From JBOGEB01 sp050743125 (GTDB taxonomy: Bacteria > Actinomycetota > Nitriliruptoria > Euzebyales > Egibacteraceae): 31,373 nt of DNA. This document shows, piece by piece, positions 1 through 7,420 of the stretch. A model generated the notes under the pieces. The model saw only the letters and a program-made list of their open reading frames with translations. It ran no database searches and was not told where the DNA came from. The position numbers and the translations under genes were made by a program. The number at the start of each line of letters is the position of its first letter. Position 1 is the stretch's first letter. Location of the stretch: contig JBOGEB010000026.1 in NCBI GenBank assembly GCA_050743125.1, positions 1 to 31,373 of the forward strand, written 5' to 3'.

Positions 1-985
1 GGTAGCAGCCGCCGAGGTTGCTCAACGCCATGGCGAGGTCGGGCAGGTAGCCGGGGTTGTCGCCGGCCTGCCCGCGGTACAAGCCGACGGCCTCTTCGGC
101 GGGGGCGACGGCGTCGATGCGCCGGCCCACCGCGCGGTAGCAGACGCCGAGGTTGCCCAACGCCATGGCGAGGTCGGGCAGGTAAGCGGGGTTGTCGCCG
201 GCCTGCTGGCGGCGCAGGGTGACGGCCTCTTCGGTGGGGGCGACGGCGTCGACGCGCCGGCCCACCTCGCGGTAGAAGAGGCCGAGGTTGTTCAACGCCA
301 TGGCGAGGTCGGGCAGGTAAGCGGGGTTCTCGCCGGCCTGCCCGCGGTACAAGCCGACGGCTTGTTCGGTGGGGGCGACGGCGTCGACGCGCCGGCCCAC
401 CGCGCGGTAGCAGCCGCCGAGGTTGTTCAACGCCATGGCGAGGTCGGGCAGGTAAGCGGGGTTCTCGCCGGCCTGCCCGCGGTACAAGCCGACGGCTTGT
501 TCGGTGGGGGCGACGGCGTCGACGCGCCGGCCCACCTCGCGGTAGCAGCCGCCGAGGTTGCTCAACGTCCCGGCGAGGTCGGGCAGGTAGCCGGGGTTGT
601 CGCCGGCCTGCTGGCGGCGCAGGGTGACGGCCTCTTCGGTGGGGGCGACGGCGTCGACGCGCCGGCCCACCTCGCGGTAGCAGAGGCCGAGGTTGTTCAA
701 CGCCGCGGCGAGGTCGGGCAGGTAGCCGGGGTTCTCGGCGGCCTGCCCGCGGTACAAGCCGACGGCTTGTTCGGTGGGGGCGACGGCGTCGACGCGCCGG
801 CCCACCTCGCGGTAGCAGCCGCCGAGGTTGGTCAACGCCGCGGCGAGGTCGGGCAGGTAAGCGGGGTTCTCGGCGGCCTGCTCGCGGCGCAGGGTGACGG
901 CCTCTTCGGCGGGGGCGACGGCGTCGACGCGCCGGCCCACCTCGCGGTAGCGGATGCCGAGGTTGCTCAACGCCATGGCGAGGAC
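1..985 (-). repeat. Tandem 135-bp repeats encoding 45-residue TPR units
   Basis: The same block recurs with an exact 135-bp period. An anchor around gaggtcgggca lies at 35, 170, 305, 440, 575, 710 and 845, with a degenerate copy at 980. The units differ by only a few bases each, mostly in two short variable patches, and encode 45-residue helical repeats of the caspase-NACHT-TPR gene. Such uniformity indicates recent expansion by unequal recombination, or gene conversion between copies. The array continues past the left edge, so the total copy number is unknown. Short-read assembly could have collapsed or misplaced copies here. Confidence 0.93.
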
Positions 986-3091
986 GGGTGCGAACGCCGA
1001 GTCCTCGGCGGCCAGCCGGCGCAACGCGCCGATACCCGCCTGGCCGCCATCCGCGCAGTGCCGCCAGACGTAGCGCCACAGGTACGTCGGCTCATCCGGA
1101 GCCAACCCGCCGGCCAACAGCTGCGAGTAGTAGCCGACCAGCCGCTCGGCGACACGGGCGGCCCGCTCCTCGTCCCCGGCTCCCGCTGCCGCACCAGGCT
1201 GGGCGACCTGACGCAGATGATCGACGAGACGTTGGTGGGACAGCCGGTAGGCGGCCCGGCCGGCCTGCCCGTCCTCCACGATGTACCGGCCGGTTTGCCC
1301 CAGCACCCAGAACACGTCCGCCCGCTCGTAGACGACGCCGGTTGCGGACAGCGCCGTGGCCACGACCGGCCACACATCGTCGGGGAACCCGGCGCCGTAC
1401 GCCCACGCCAGCGCTGCCAGCAGCTCCCCAGCCGCCTGCGGCAGGTCCACATCGCCTCTCCGCAACGGCGGGATCAACGCCAGGTCCCGCTCGAACGCGG
1501 CCTCGAAGCTGCGCGCGACCAGCTGCTCCCAGCCCGGCAGCGAGGTGTCGACCGGCGCGGCGCGCAGCTGCGAGGTGACGACCCGCGCGAGCAGGAACAC
1601 GCCCTCGGCCTGGCCCCGGGCGCTGCCGATGACCACGCCGGCAATCGCGTCGCGATCCATCACCGCAGGCGCCTCCTGCAGCCGTTTGGCGATGTAGCCG
1701 CGGACATCCGCCTCGGTCCCCGCGCCCAACGCCTCGTCCCCCAAGTCGAGCAGCCCGGCCGACGCCAACGCCCAGACCAACGACGTCTCGCCATCGGCCG
1801 AGGGCAGGTCGCGGGTCGTCACGATCACCCGCGCGAGGCTGGACAGCCGCACAAGATCCTCGGCGATCCGGAACGCCTCCAGCCCGGCCTCGTCCAGCCC
1901 GTCGATCACGATGACCGGGCAGGCGGTCGCCGCCTGCAGATCGCCGAGCAGCTGCCACCGGTTCCGCACGCCGCCCCGGTGTCTTGGCAACACGCTGCGG
2001 CGGACGAGCTGGCCGTCCAGAACCTCGGCGAGCCGCTCGGCGGTCAGGCCGCGCGCGTGGGCGTGGGCGTGCACCGACCCCTCACCTGGGTCGGCATGCG
2101 CCAAGCCCGAGCCGACGGCCTCGAGCAGCGAGTCCCGCTCCGCCGGGTTGGACAGGCTGACGATCCGGCCTACCAGCGCGGACTTGCCGCATCCCGCCGG
2201 CCCGGTCACGACCAGCAGCCCACCCCCCGTCTCGGCCCCCATCCACGCGACGATGTGGTCGAGCTGGGCGGTGCGGCCGGTGAAGTACACGCCCTCCTCG
2301 TCCGGGGCGCGCCCCTGCGCGGCCAGCAGCAGGTGCTCGACGACCCGCTCGGGCGCGCCGGGGTCGTAGAGCGGGTTGGGCAGCATCACCCAGGCGTTGC
2401 CCGCCGTGTAGCTGCTCGGCTGCTGGTCGGGGATGTCCCACTCCTTGAGCAGCGCGTCGATGATGTCGTCGCCCCGCACGCCTTGGGAGTGCGCCGACCA
2501 CCGCAGCCGCAGCTCCACGTCGCGGGGGCCTTCACGCAGCAGCCGTACCAGCTGCGCGCCGAACACGCCGTCCCTGGCTGATTCCAGCTCCAACGCCGAG
2601 GTGAACACGCCGACCCACACGCGCGGCGAGTCCGGCGGCAGGTCCGCCAACACGCGGCTGCCGACCGTCAACGCCGGCAGCGCGCCAGCCTGCGCGTGAC
2701 AGGTGTCGAACACGAGCAGGATCTGGTTGGCGCCCGTACGGGCCGCGTAGGAAGCGATCGTGTCTGTGGTGAGCAGGGGCGCACAACCTTTGCGCATGTC
2801 CCGCGCGAACAGCTGCAGCGTCTTCTCCGACACCGGCACTCCGTGGCCCGCCCATACCACGACCAGTGGACTTCCGGCGGGCAGCACGTCTGCGGCCAGG
2901 TCTGTGTCCAGCCGGTCCACCAACGCATTGCGACCAAGATCGGCTACGACGCAGGTGTCGTACCCGTACTCCTTCAGCACTTCAGCCACGTCTTCGATAT
3001 CCCGGACCGCCCGGGGCAGCTCCTCGAACGTGGGATCGTCATAGACCCCGACGCCGAACCCGACGTACCGCGCGCGGGGCTGCTCGCTCAT
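1..3091 (-). CDS. Caspase-like protease / NACHT-type STAND ATPase / TPR protein, 3' end cut by window edge
   Basis: The first 1030 codons are visible and the frame runs off base 1. Residues 1-240 look like a caspase-fold (peptidase C14/EACC1-type) protease, with His83 in WAGHG and Cys131 in VFDTCHA as the likely catalytic dyad. Residues about 265-450 are a STAND/NACHT-type P-loop ATPase: Walker A GPAGCGKS at 297-304, Walker B VIVIDGLDE at 392-400, sensor-like VIVTTR at 421-426. A helical region follows, then tandem 45-residue TPR units (core LPDLAAALNNLG, YREVGRRVDAVAP). The ATG at 3091 overlaps the upstream hydrolase stop as ATGA, so the two are probably translationally coupled. Families with this plan are known as signal-transducing, often anti-phage or cell-death, NTPases; that role here is inferred. 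The protein probably senses a ligand through the TPRs, oligomerises with ATP and activates the protease. No signal peptide is seen. Confidence 0.88.
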   Translation of the reverse strand, partial: MSEQPRARYVGFGVGVYDDPTFEELPRAVRDIEDVAEVLKEYGYDTCVVADLGRNALVDRLDTDLAADVLPAGSPLVVVWAGHGVPVSEKTLQLFARDMRKGCAPLLTTDTIASYAARTGANQILLVFDTCHAQAGALPALTVGSRVLADLPPDSPRVWVGVFTSALELESARDGVFGAQLVRLLREGPRDVELRLRWSAHSQGVRGDDIIDALLKEWDIPDQQPSSYTAGNAWVMLPNPLYDPGAPERVVEHLLLAAQGRAPDEEGVYFTGRTAQLDHIVAWMGAETGGGLLVVTGPAGCGKSALVGRIVSLSNPAERDSLLEAVGSGLAHADPGEGSVHAHAHARGLTAERLAEVLDGQLVRRSVLPRHRGGVRNRWQLLGDLQAATACPVIVIDGLDEAGLEAFRIAEDLVRLSSLARVIVTTRDLPSADGETSLVWALASAGLLDLGDEALGAGTEADVRGYIAKRLQEAPAVMDRDAIAGVVIGSARGQAEGVFLLARVVTSQLRAAPVDTSLPGWEQLVARSFEAAFERDLALIPPLRRGDVDLPQAAGELLAALAWAYGAGFPDDVWPVVATALSATGVVYERADVFWVLGQTGRYIVEDGQAGRAAYRLSHQRLVDHLRQVAQPGAAAGAGDEERAARVAERLVGYYSQLLAGGLAPDEPTYLWRYVWRHCADGGQAGIGALRRLAAEDSAFAPVLAMALSNLGIRYREVGRRVDAVAPAEEAVTLRREQAAENPAYLPDLAAALTNLGGCYREVGRRVDAVAPTEQAVGLYRGQAAENPGYLPDLAAALNNLGLCYREVGRRVDAVAPTEEAVTLRRQQAGDNPGYLPDLAGTLSNLGGCYREVGRRVDAVAPTEQAVGLYRGQAGENPAYLPDLAMALNNLGGCYRAVGRRVDAVAPTEQAVGLYRGQAGENPAYLPDLAMALNNLGLFYREVGRRVDAVAPTEEAVTLRRQQAGDNPAYLPDLAMALGNLGVCYRAVGRRIDAVAPAEEAVGLYRGQAGDNPGYLPDLAMALSNLGGCY

Positions 3092-4488
3092 GTGTCCTCC
3101 GTTGGATCCCAGACCAGCGTGGCGCAGGTCACCGGCGACACCCGGGTGGCCATCGCGCCCACCCCGCCGACCGTCACCTGGTACGCGCCCGGCGCCAGCG
3201 CCTCCACGACCCCACGGTGCACCCTGCCAGCCGCGCGCAGCCGGACCACCCTGACCGGCTCGCCTGTCTCGCCGGTGACGTCGGCGCGCAGCGCAACCCG
3301 TGTGTCACCGGCAACCGAAGCCCGGACCTCCAGGTCCCCCCCGGCCAGGATCAGCTCCTCGACGTGGGCCTCCACCTCGATGTCGTAGGCCGCGCGGCGG
3401 ATCACCGGCCCGGCTGTCAGCACCCGCTCCAGCTCGTCGAGCACCGACTGGTTGTGGGGCAACGAGCCGTGCTGATCAGCCACCCAGCGCACCGTGTCGC
3501 TGTCCGGGGCCAGCCGCCTCGGCGTCGCTGACAGCCGGGGCACGGTCGCGTCGCCCCGCTCGTCCTCCCCGCCGACCGTGAACAGGGTCTCCATGCGCTG
3601 GCCGGAGATCCGCGCGGTGGTCCAGGTCCGCTGGCGGGTACCGACGATCGGGATAAGGTCGTAGCCGCCCCCGCCGCCCCCACTGCCCGCCGCGTTCAAC
3701 TGGTCGTGGAACCTCGCGCCGTCCTCGACCATCTTGGTGGGCAGTTCCGGCACCGACGTCTCGGTCGTCTTCAACAGCTTGCCGGCCGAGTCGATGCAGG
3801 CGTACTCGGGCAGCAGCTCGTACATCGACGGCATCGACAACGCCAGCCCGGTCAGGTCGGCTTTCAGCGGCCCGATGCCGGTGTGGACGCCGTTGACCAG
3901 CTGGGCCAGCGCCTTGACCGCGCCGCGGTGCGGGGTCCCGATGGTCACGAGCTTGCGCGTGACCTCGGCGCCCTGCTCTTTTTCGAGATACCAGCGGGCG
4001 ACCAGCCCGCCCATCGAGTGGCAGACGAGCACCAGCTCGGCGTCGGCGAACCGGCCGCCTTGGCCCCGCCAGCGCTCCAGCACCGGTGTGACCCGGGCTT
4101 TCAGGCGCCGCCCGTTCACCCGATTGGACAGCCGCCAGTCGTAGGGGAACGTGATGAGGTTGGCGAGCAGGCCAGGCTCGTGCGGCTGCTCGGGGATCAG
4201 CCCGCAGGTGTGCTCCAAGTGCCGCAGCAGCACGCGGTAGCCGATGCTCGCGCTCCAGATCCCCGGCAGCAGGTGCAGGCCCTGCACCACGTCGACCGGC
4301 TGGACGCCGTCCTCGGGCTCCCCGTCGCCGATCCCCTCGGGCAACTCGAGCCCCCGCACGCTCCGCCCCAGCGTCCGGATCGCCCGGGTGACCGCGCCAG
4401 CCGACGGCGCCCACACCAGCTGCCCGTCCTTGCGCAGCGTGCTGCCGAGGATCCCCGGCACCACCACCACGACGTCTCGACCCACCAC
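3088..4488 (-). CDS. LCAT-like alpha/beta-hydrolase (lipase/acyltransferase fold), coupled to the caspase-NACHT gene
   Basis: This 466-residue protein matches the lecithin:cholesterol acyltransferase branch of alpha/beta-hydrolases. The N-terminus has the oxyanion segment PGILGSTL, the nucleophile elbow CHSMGG gives Ser158, GDATVP gives Asp313 and QHG gives His340 (His345 also possible). The last ~100 residues look like a beta-sandwich (inferred from alternating hydrophobic residues). I chose the GTG at 4488 because GGGGAG lies 7 nt upstream and the protein then starts directly at the first beta-strand. A longer ATG frame to 4638 adds 50 low-complexity residues without family similarity. There is no signal peptide, unusual for a lipase, so it should act inside the cell. 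The stop overlaps the next gene's start (ATGA). A plausible role is a lipid-attacking effector controlled by the neighbouring protease; this is inference. Confidence 0.82.
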   Translation of the reverse strand: MVGRDVVVVVPGILGSTLRKDGQLVWAPSAGAVTRAIRTLGRSVRGLELPEGIGDGEPEDGVQPVDVVQGLHLLPGIWSASIGYRVLLRHLEHTCGLIPEQPHEPGLLANLITFPYDWRLSNRVNGRRLKARVTPVLERWRGQGGRFADAELVLVCHSMGGLVARWYLEKEQGAEVTRKLVTIGTPHRGAVKALAQLVNGVHTGIGPLKADLTGLALSMPSMYELLPEYACIDSAGKLLKTTETSVPELPTKMVEDGARFHDQLNAAGSGGGGGGYDLIPIVGTRQRTWTTARISGQRMETLFTVGGEDERGDATVPRLSATPRRLAPDSDTVRWVADQHGSLPHNQSVLDELERVLTAGPVIRRAAYDIEVEAHVEELILAGGDLEVRASVAGDTRVALRADVTGETGEPVRVVRLRAAGRVHRGVVEALAPGAYQVTVGGVGAMATRVSPVTCATLVWDPTEDT

Positions 4489-4723
4489 GCCCGCACTCCC
4501 CGTAACGGCCGCCTTGCCTCCCGGCCAGTATGCGCAGCTGCACCCAGAACCGCCGAACGGCATCTGCCAGCAACCGCGCGACGGTTGACCAGCGAGTTGG
4601 GCCTCGAGCATGCGCGACGCCGCCGACCTGCTCGGCATGTTCCACCAGCGGGTCGCGCCGCTGCGCAGGCAGGACAGCTGAGTCTCCGCACGCTGCGGCG
4701 CCAGCGAGCGTCCGGGGCTTGCG
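4489..4723. other. Intergenic stretch, no gene recognised
   Basis: These 235 bases separate two minus-strand genes. Open frames cross it on both strands but none shows family similarity or a good ribosome binding site apart from that of the hydrolase at its edge. It probably holds the promoter of the hydrolase/caspase pair, but no clear -35/-10 pair was seen. Confidence 0.4.
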
Positions 4724-6058
4724 CTAGGGCCAGCGCAGGCTGGGTTCTCGTCTAGCCAGCGAGGCGAGCCGCTCGTCCAGCTCGATCACCGGCCGGAGCA
4801 TGTTCCACGGGTCCGGGAACGTCCGGCGGACCTTGCGGATCTCCGTGGGCATAAGCCCGAGCCCGTACTCCTTGGCCTCATCCAAGGCGGCGTGGGCGGA
4901 CGCGCACGCCCGGTCGGGATCTACCAACCCCACGCACGCGCCCATCACCTCCTTATGGAGACCGGACCGGCGGACAGGCAAGGTCGTGCCCTCCAGCGCG
5001 CCGTCGAACAGCTCGAGCGCCTCGGCCGGACGCCCCAGGCGCAAGGACCGCGTCCCCGTGAGGACCTGCGGGCGGGCACCGTCCCAGCCGCCCAGCTCGC
5101 CTTTCGTGGACCACCAGCCCCAGCCGGGCTCCTCGTACCGGACAAGCGCGACGGCACCCCGCGCATGCTCGAGGAAGCGCCCCGAGCCAAGGTCGTCCCC
5201 GAGCGCCGCACGCTCGCGGGCGAGGTAGGCGAACACGTATGCCCGCGCCGCAGGCGGGAGATACCGATAAAGCCCGGCGGCGGCCTCGAGCGCCGCGACG
5301 ACCTTGCCACGGTCAGGGTCAGGCTGGTAATAGGGGATCCACGCGCAGCCGACCAGCGCGAGCGCCTCCAGCCGCCGGTCACCCGCCTTCCGCGCCAACC
5401 GCAACGCATCCGAGAACCAGCCGTCCGCCGCGGCCATCCGGCCAGCGTTCATCTCACCGTAACCCGCCAGGCACGCGGCGTCGGAGGCGACCGCCTCCAG
5501 CCGCGTCCTGGTCTCGCCGCGCATCGACGCCCGGCCGAGCAGATCGAGCAGCGTGTAGGCGTGCGCTTTCGCCGACCGGACCACCTCCGTGTCCGGGGTG
5601 TCCGCGTAGGCGCTGGCGATGTCGGTTGCGACCCGTGCCGACATGGCCAGATCGCCCGCGCCGATACGGCGGCGTCCCTCCAAAAGCTGCGCGGCAGCGG
5701 TCAGCTTCGAGACCGGCAGCAACAGTCCAGCCGATCCGAGCACCTCCAACGCTTTGCGGCGGTTCACCTCTTCGATCCATTCGTCTTCGGTCATCCACGT
5801 CCACCATTGCGCTGACTCGAAGGTATCTCCGATCCCCAGCTGTGCGACCGAGCCGACGTCGAAGTACTTGCACAAAGCTCGGCGGAACAACTGGAACGGC
5901 CGGTGCAGGCGGGCCTCCCACCGGCGCAGCGTCCGGGTGTTGACCCCGCCGCCCTCCTCACAGCACAGCTCCAGCTGGACCGCCAGCTCCGACCGGTCAA
6001 ACCCCAGGCGCAAACGGCGGATCTCCAACTCCGTCACTTTCCGCACCGGCTCACCCAT
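4724..6058 (-). CDS. Helix-turn-helix regulator with long helical C-terminal domain
   Basis: The 444-residue protein starts MGEPVRKVTELEIRR. Residues about 8-75 form an XRE-like helix-turn-helix region (RSELAVQLELCCEEGG, then NTRTLRRWEARLHRP, then a FRRALCKYF helix). The rest is alanine- and leucine-rich helical sequence that looks TPR-like, as in many actinobacterial regulators that sense peptides or small ligands. The ATG at 6058 is chosen because AGGA precedes it closely and the DNA-binding domain begins at once. The frame stays open for another 600 bases upstream, but that part overlaps the divergent operon and has no similarity. It is transcribed away from the WhiB operon, and the shared 190-bp region carries three 12-bp repeats, so it probably controls itself and that operon. 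The function assignment is to family only. Confidence 0.75.
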   Translation of the reverse strand: MGEPVRKVTELEIRRLRLGFDRSELAVQLELCCEEGGGVNTRTLRRWEARLHRPFQLFRRALCKYFDVGSVAQLGIGDTFESAQWWTWMTEDEWIEEVNRRKALEVLGSAGLLLPVSKLTAAAQLLEGRRRIGAGDLAMSARVATDIASAYADTPDTEVVRSAKAHAYTLLDLLGRASMRGETRTRLEAVASDAACLAGYGEMNAGRMAAADGWFSDALRLARKAGDRRLEALALVGCAWIPYYQPDPDRGKVVAALEAAAGLYRYLPPAARAYVFAYLARERAALGDDLGSGRFLEHARGAVALVRYEEPGWGWWSTKGELGGWDGARPQVLTGTRSLRLGRPAEALELFDGALEGTTLPVRRSGLHKEVMGACVGLVDPDRACASAHAALDEAKEYGLGLMPTEIRKVRRTFPDPWNMLRPVIELDERLASLARREPSLRWP

Positions 6059-6148
6059 GTTCCTGACCCCCTTTATGGCATGTGCTTCACGAGGTGCATC
6101 CGAGCGTACGCCCGCAAGCGGAGATGCCCGAAAAGCACAATTTGAGCA

Positions 6149-6184
6149 CTTGTCCGGCCTCTTGACCGGCCTCTTGACCGGCAC
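6149..6184. promoter_or_regulatory. Three tandem 12-bp repeats in a divergent promoter region
   Basis: Three adjoining copies are seen: CTTGTCCGGCCT, CTTGACCGGCCT and CTTGACCGGCAC. They lie between the helix-turn-helix regulator (minus) and the small-protein/WhiB operon (plus). Near one helical turn in period, they would place protein monomers on about the same DNA face. The TTGACC within each could also act as a -35 element, though no good -10 was found at the right distance. The likely binder is the product of the 4724-6058 gene; this is inference. Confidence 0.55.
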
Positions 6185-6248
6185 AAACCCCCCGATCAGC
6201 ACCAACCGTGGCTCACCCTCCAGGGGGATACGCCTCACCATCAGCCCC

Positions 6249-6485
6249 ATGAGCGCGCAACCTGAAAGCCACCCGAACTCAGCGCGGGTCCAGCGCGTCA
6301 AAGGCGCGGTGGCCGTCTTCACGCCGTGCCACGGGGCGCGGGTGCTGTTCCCACCAGACGAGGCAGCCGCGGGGAAGCCGCTGTCCGTGATCTGCCCTCG
6401 TGACGGCATCGAGTGGAACCTCCAGCTGGTCGCCGACGAGGCCGGCAAGGGTGCGCTGCGCCCCGTCTGGAAGGCAGCCCGATGA
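6249..6485 (+). CDS. Small protein of unknown function, first gene of WhiB operon
   Basis: A 78-residue product starting MSAQPESHPNSARVQ. I do not recognise a family. The centre has a short hydrophobic strand (GAVAVFTPCHGARVLF) and the segment VICPRDGIEWNL, with only two cysteines. The ATG is set by the position of GGGGGAT upstream and by the compact layout. The stop TGA overlaps the next start (ATGA). With three further overlapping genes it forms a polycistron ending in a WhiB regulator. Codon use is typical of the high-GC neighbours, which supports real coding. Confidence 0.6.
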   Translation: MSAQPESHPNSARVQRVKGAVAVFTPCHGARVLFPPDEAAAGKPLSVICPRDGIEWNLQLVADEAGKGALRPVWKAAR

Positions 6486-6739
6486 CCGGCAGCATCCAGG
6501 GCGTGCCCGGGGTGATCCGCGTCGAGCGTGAGATCCCACTGATCGTCTCCTGCGCGGCGTGCGGGCATGTCACGCAGCTGTGGGACGACGAGCCCGTCCA
6601 GCTGCTGCCCTGGCAGGTGATCGAGCACTGGCTGTCCGAGCACTGGGACGGCGCGCACGACGAGACACTCCTCAGCAGCAGGGACCGCTCGTCAGCGGCC
6701 AGCCGGACCCCGCCCGGGTGCGGGGAGAGGAGGCCGTGA
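6482..6739 (+). CDS. Small CxxC-containing protein of unknown function
   Basis: An 85-residue product starting MTGSIQGVPGVIRVE. One CxxC pair (SCAACGH, residues 24-27) could be half of a zinc knuckle or a redox pair; no second pair is seen. An aromatic segment PWQVIEHWLSEHW follows. The ATG overlaps the preceding stop and the TGA overlaps the following GTG start, so it should be translationally coupled on both sides. No family recognised. Confidence 0.6.
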   Translation: MTGSIQGVPGVIRVEREIPLIVSCAACGHVTQLWDDEPVQLLPWQVIEHWLSEHWDGAHDETLLSSRDRSSAASRTPPGCGERRP

Positions 6740-6936
6740 TCATCGTGACTACCGACTGCTGCCAACGAGCCACGGCCTTGCCGAGACAGCCGGCCGACCA
6801 GGCCGAGCCAGCTGTCGTGCTTTGGTGCGGGCGGCGTCGCCAGCTTCGGCCCGTCGTGGAGCCGCCGGCCGGGATGCGGGCCGTGTGGTCAAACCCGCCT
6901 GGGGCGCGGCGACAGGGACGGCGGTGGGGACGATGA
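6736..6936 (+). CDS. Small arginine-rich protein of unknown function
   Basis: A 66-residue product starting at a GTG (6736) that overlaps the previous stop. A strong GGGGAGAGGAGG site lies just upstream, which decides this start. The sequence begins MIIVTTDCCQRATAL and ends in a basic tail (ARRQGRRWGR). It has three cysteines and no recognised fold. The TGA overlaps the ATG of the WhiB gene. A DNA- or RNA-binding role would fit the basic tail but is only a guess. Confidence 0.5.
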   Translation: MIIVTTDCCQRATALPRQPADQAEPAVVLWCGRRRQLRPVVEPPAGMRAVWSNPPGARRQGRRWGR

Positions 6937-7211
6937 GCGCGGAGCTGGTCTTCCTCGACGGGGAGCCGCCCGCCTGGCAAGCCGACGCGGCCTGCCAGGC
7001 GATGCCGACGGAGGACTTCTTCCCGGTGGGGTCGACCGGGCCGGCGTTGGACCGGATCGCCCGGGCCAAGGCGATCTGCGCCACCTGCCCGGTGCGCGTC
7101 CAGTGTCTCGACTACGCCCTGGCCACCGGCCAGAACGACGGGGTCTGGGGCGGCATGTCCGAGGACGAGCGCCGCACCGAGCGCCGCCGCCAACGCCGGG
7201 ACCGATCATGA
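6933..7211 (+). CDS. WhiB-family iron-sulfur transcriptional regulator
   Basis: A 92-residue protein with the full WhiB signature: Cys21 (DAACQ), Cys49-x2-Cys52-x5-Cys58 (CATCPVRVQC), the turn GVWGG at 70-74 and a basic C-terminus (RRTERRRQRRDRS). WhiB proteins carry an oxygen- and nitric-oxide-sensitive [4Fe-4S] cluster and bind the sigma factor to control development, stress response or resistance genes in Actinomycetota. The ATG overlaps the stop of the preceding small gene, making it the last member of a four-gene coupled operon. The subclass is not assigned. Confidence 0.95.
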   Translation: MSAELVFLDGEPPAWQADAACQAMPTEDFFPVGSTGPALDRIARAKAICATCPVRVQCLDYALATGQNDGVWGGMSEDERRTERRRQRRDRS

Positions 7212-7214
7212 GTC

Positions 7215-7409
7215 TTATCTGCGGCTCTGCGGCTGGTCTGGCGACCGTAAGCGTGCCTCTGTCACGCGCCTCGCCAAAGTGGGCGGGCCTTGCCGGCCGC
7301 TCTTCATTCGCCTGAACCACCCGCCCTGGCGGTCCTCGTAGTACCGGATCCACTCCCGCGAAGAGCCGTCCTGATGGCAACACTCTCGTGGACTACGGAA
7401 GTTGGCCAA
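7215..7409 (-). CDS. Possible small protein downstream of the thymine-modification-related gene
   Basis: A 64-residue frame from a TTG at 7409, only 11 nt past the stop of the preceding minus-strand gene. It begins MANFRSPRECCHQDGSS and continues WIRYYEDRQGGWFRR, which reads like real protein (aromatic and charged, not typical of random high-GC frames). No strong ribosome binding site is present and no family is recognised. It could be a remnant or chance. It converges on the WhiB gene with a 3-base gap. Confidence 0.3.
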   Translation of the reverse strand: MANFRSPRECCHQDGSSREWIRYYEDRQGGWFRRMKSGRQGPPTLARRVTEARLRSPDQPQSRR

Positions 7410-7420
7410 TCCACAGCATC

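Noticed and set aside
1..985. CRISPR array in the left repeat region
   Set aside because: Period (135 bp) is a multiple of three, the whole unit is conserved with no spacers, and it encodes TPR helices.
362..2581. A 739-codon plus-strand open frame over the caspase-NACHT-TPR gene
   Set aside because: It is the antisense shadow of the TPR repeats; it has no domain similarity and its repeats mirror the real minus-strand protein.
4489..4638. N-terminal extension of the LCAT-like hydrolase to an ATG at 4638
   Set aside because: The added 50 residues have no similarity or signal-peptide features, and the GTG at 4488 has a much better ribosome binding site.
6059..6658. Upstream extension of the helix-turn-helix regulator to 6658
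   Set aside because: It would overlap the divergent operon and its promoter, and the family begins at the ATG at 6058.
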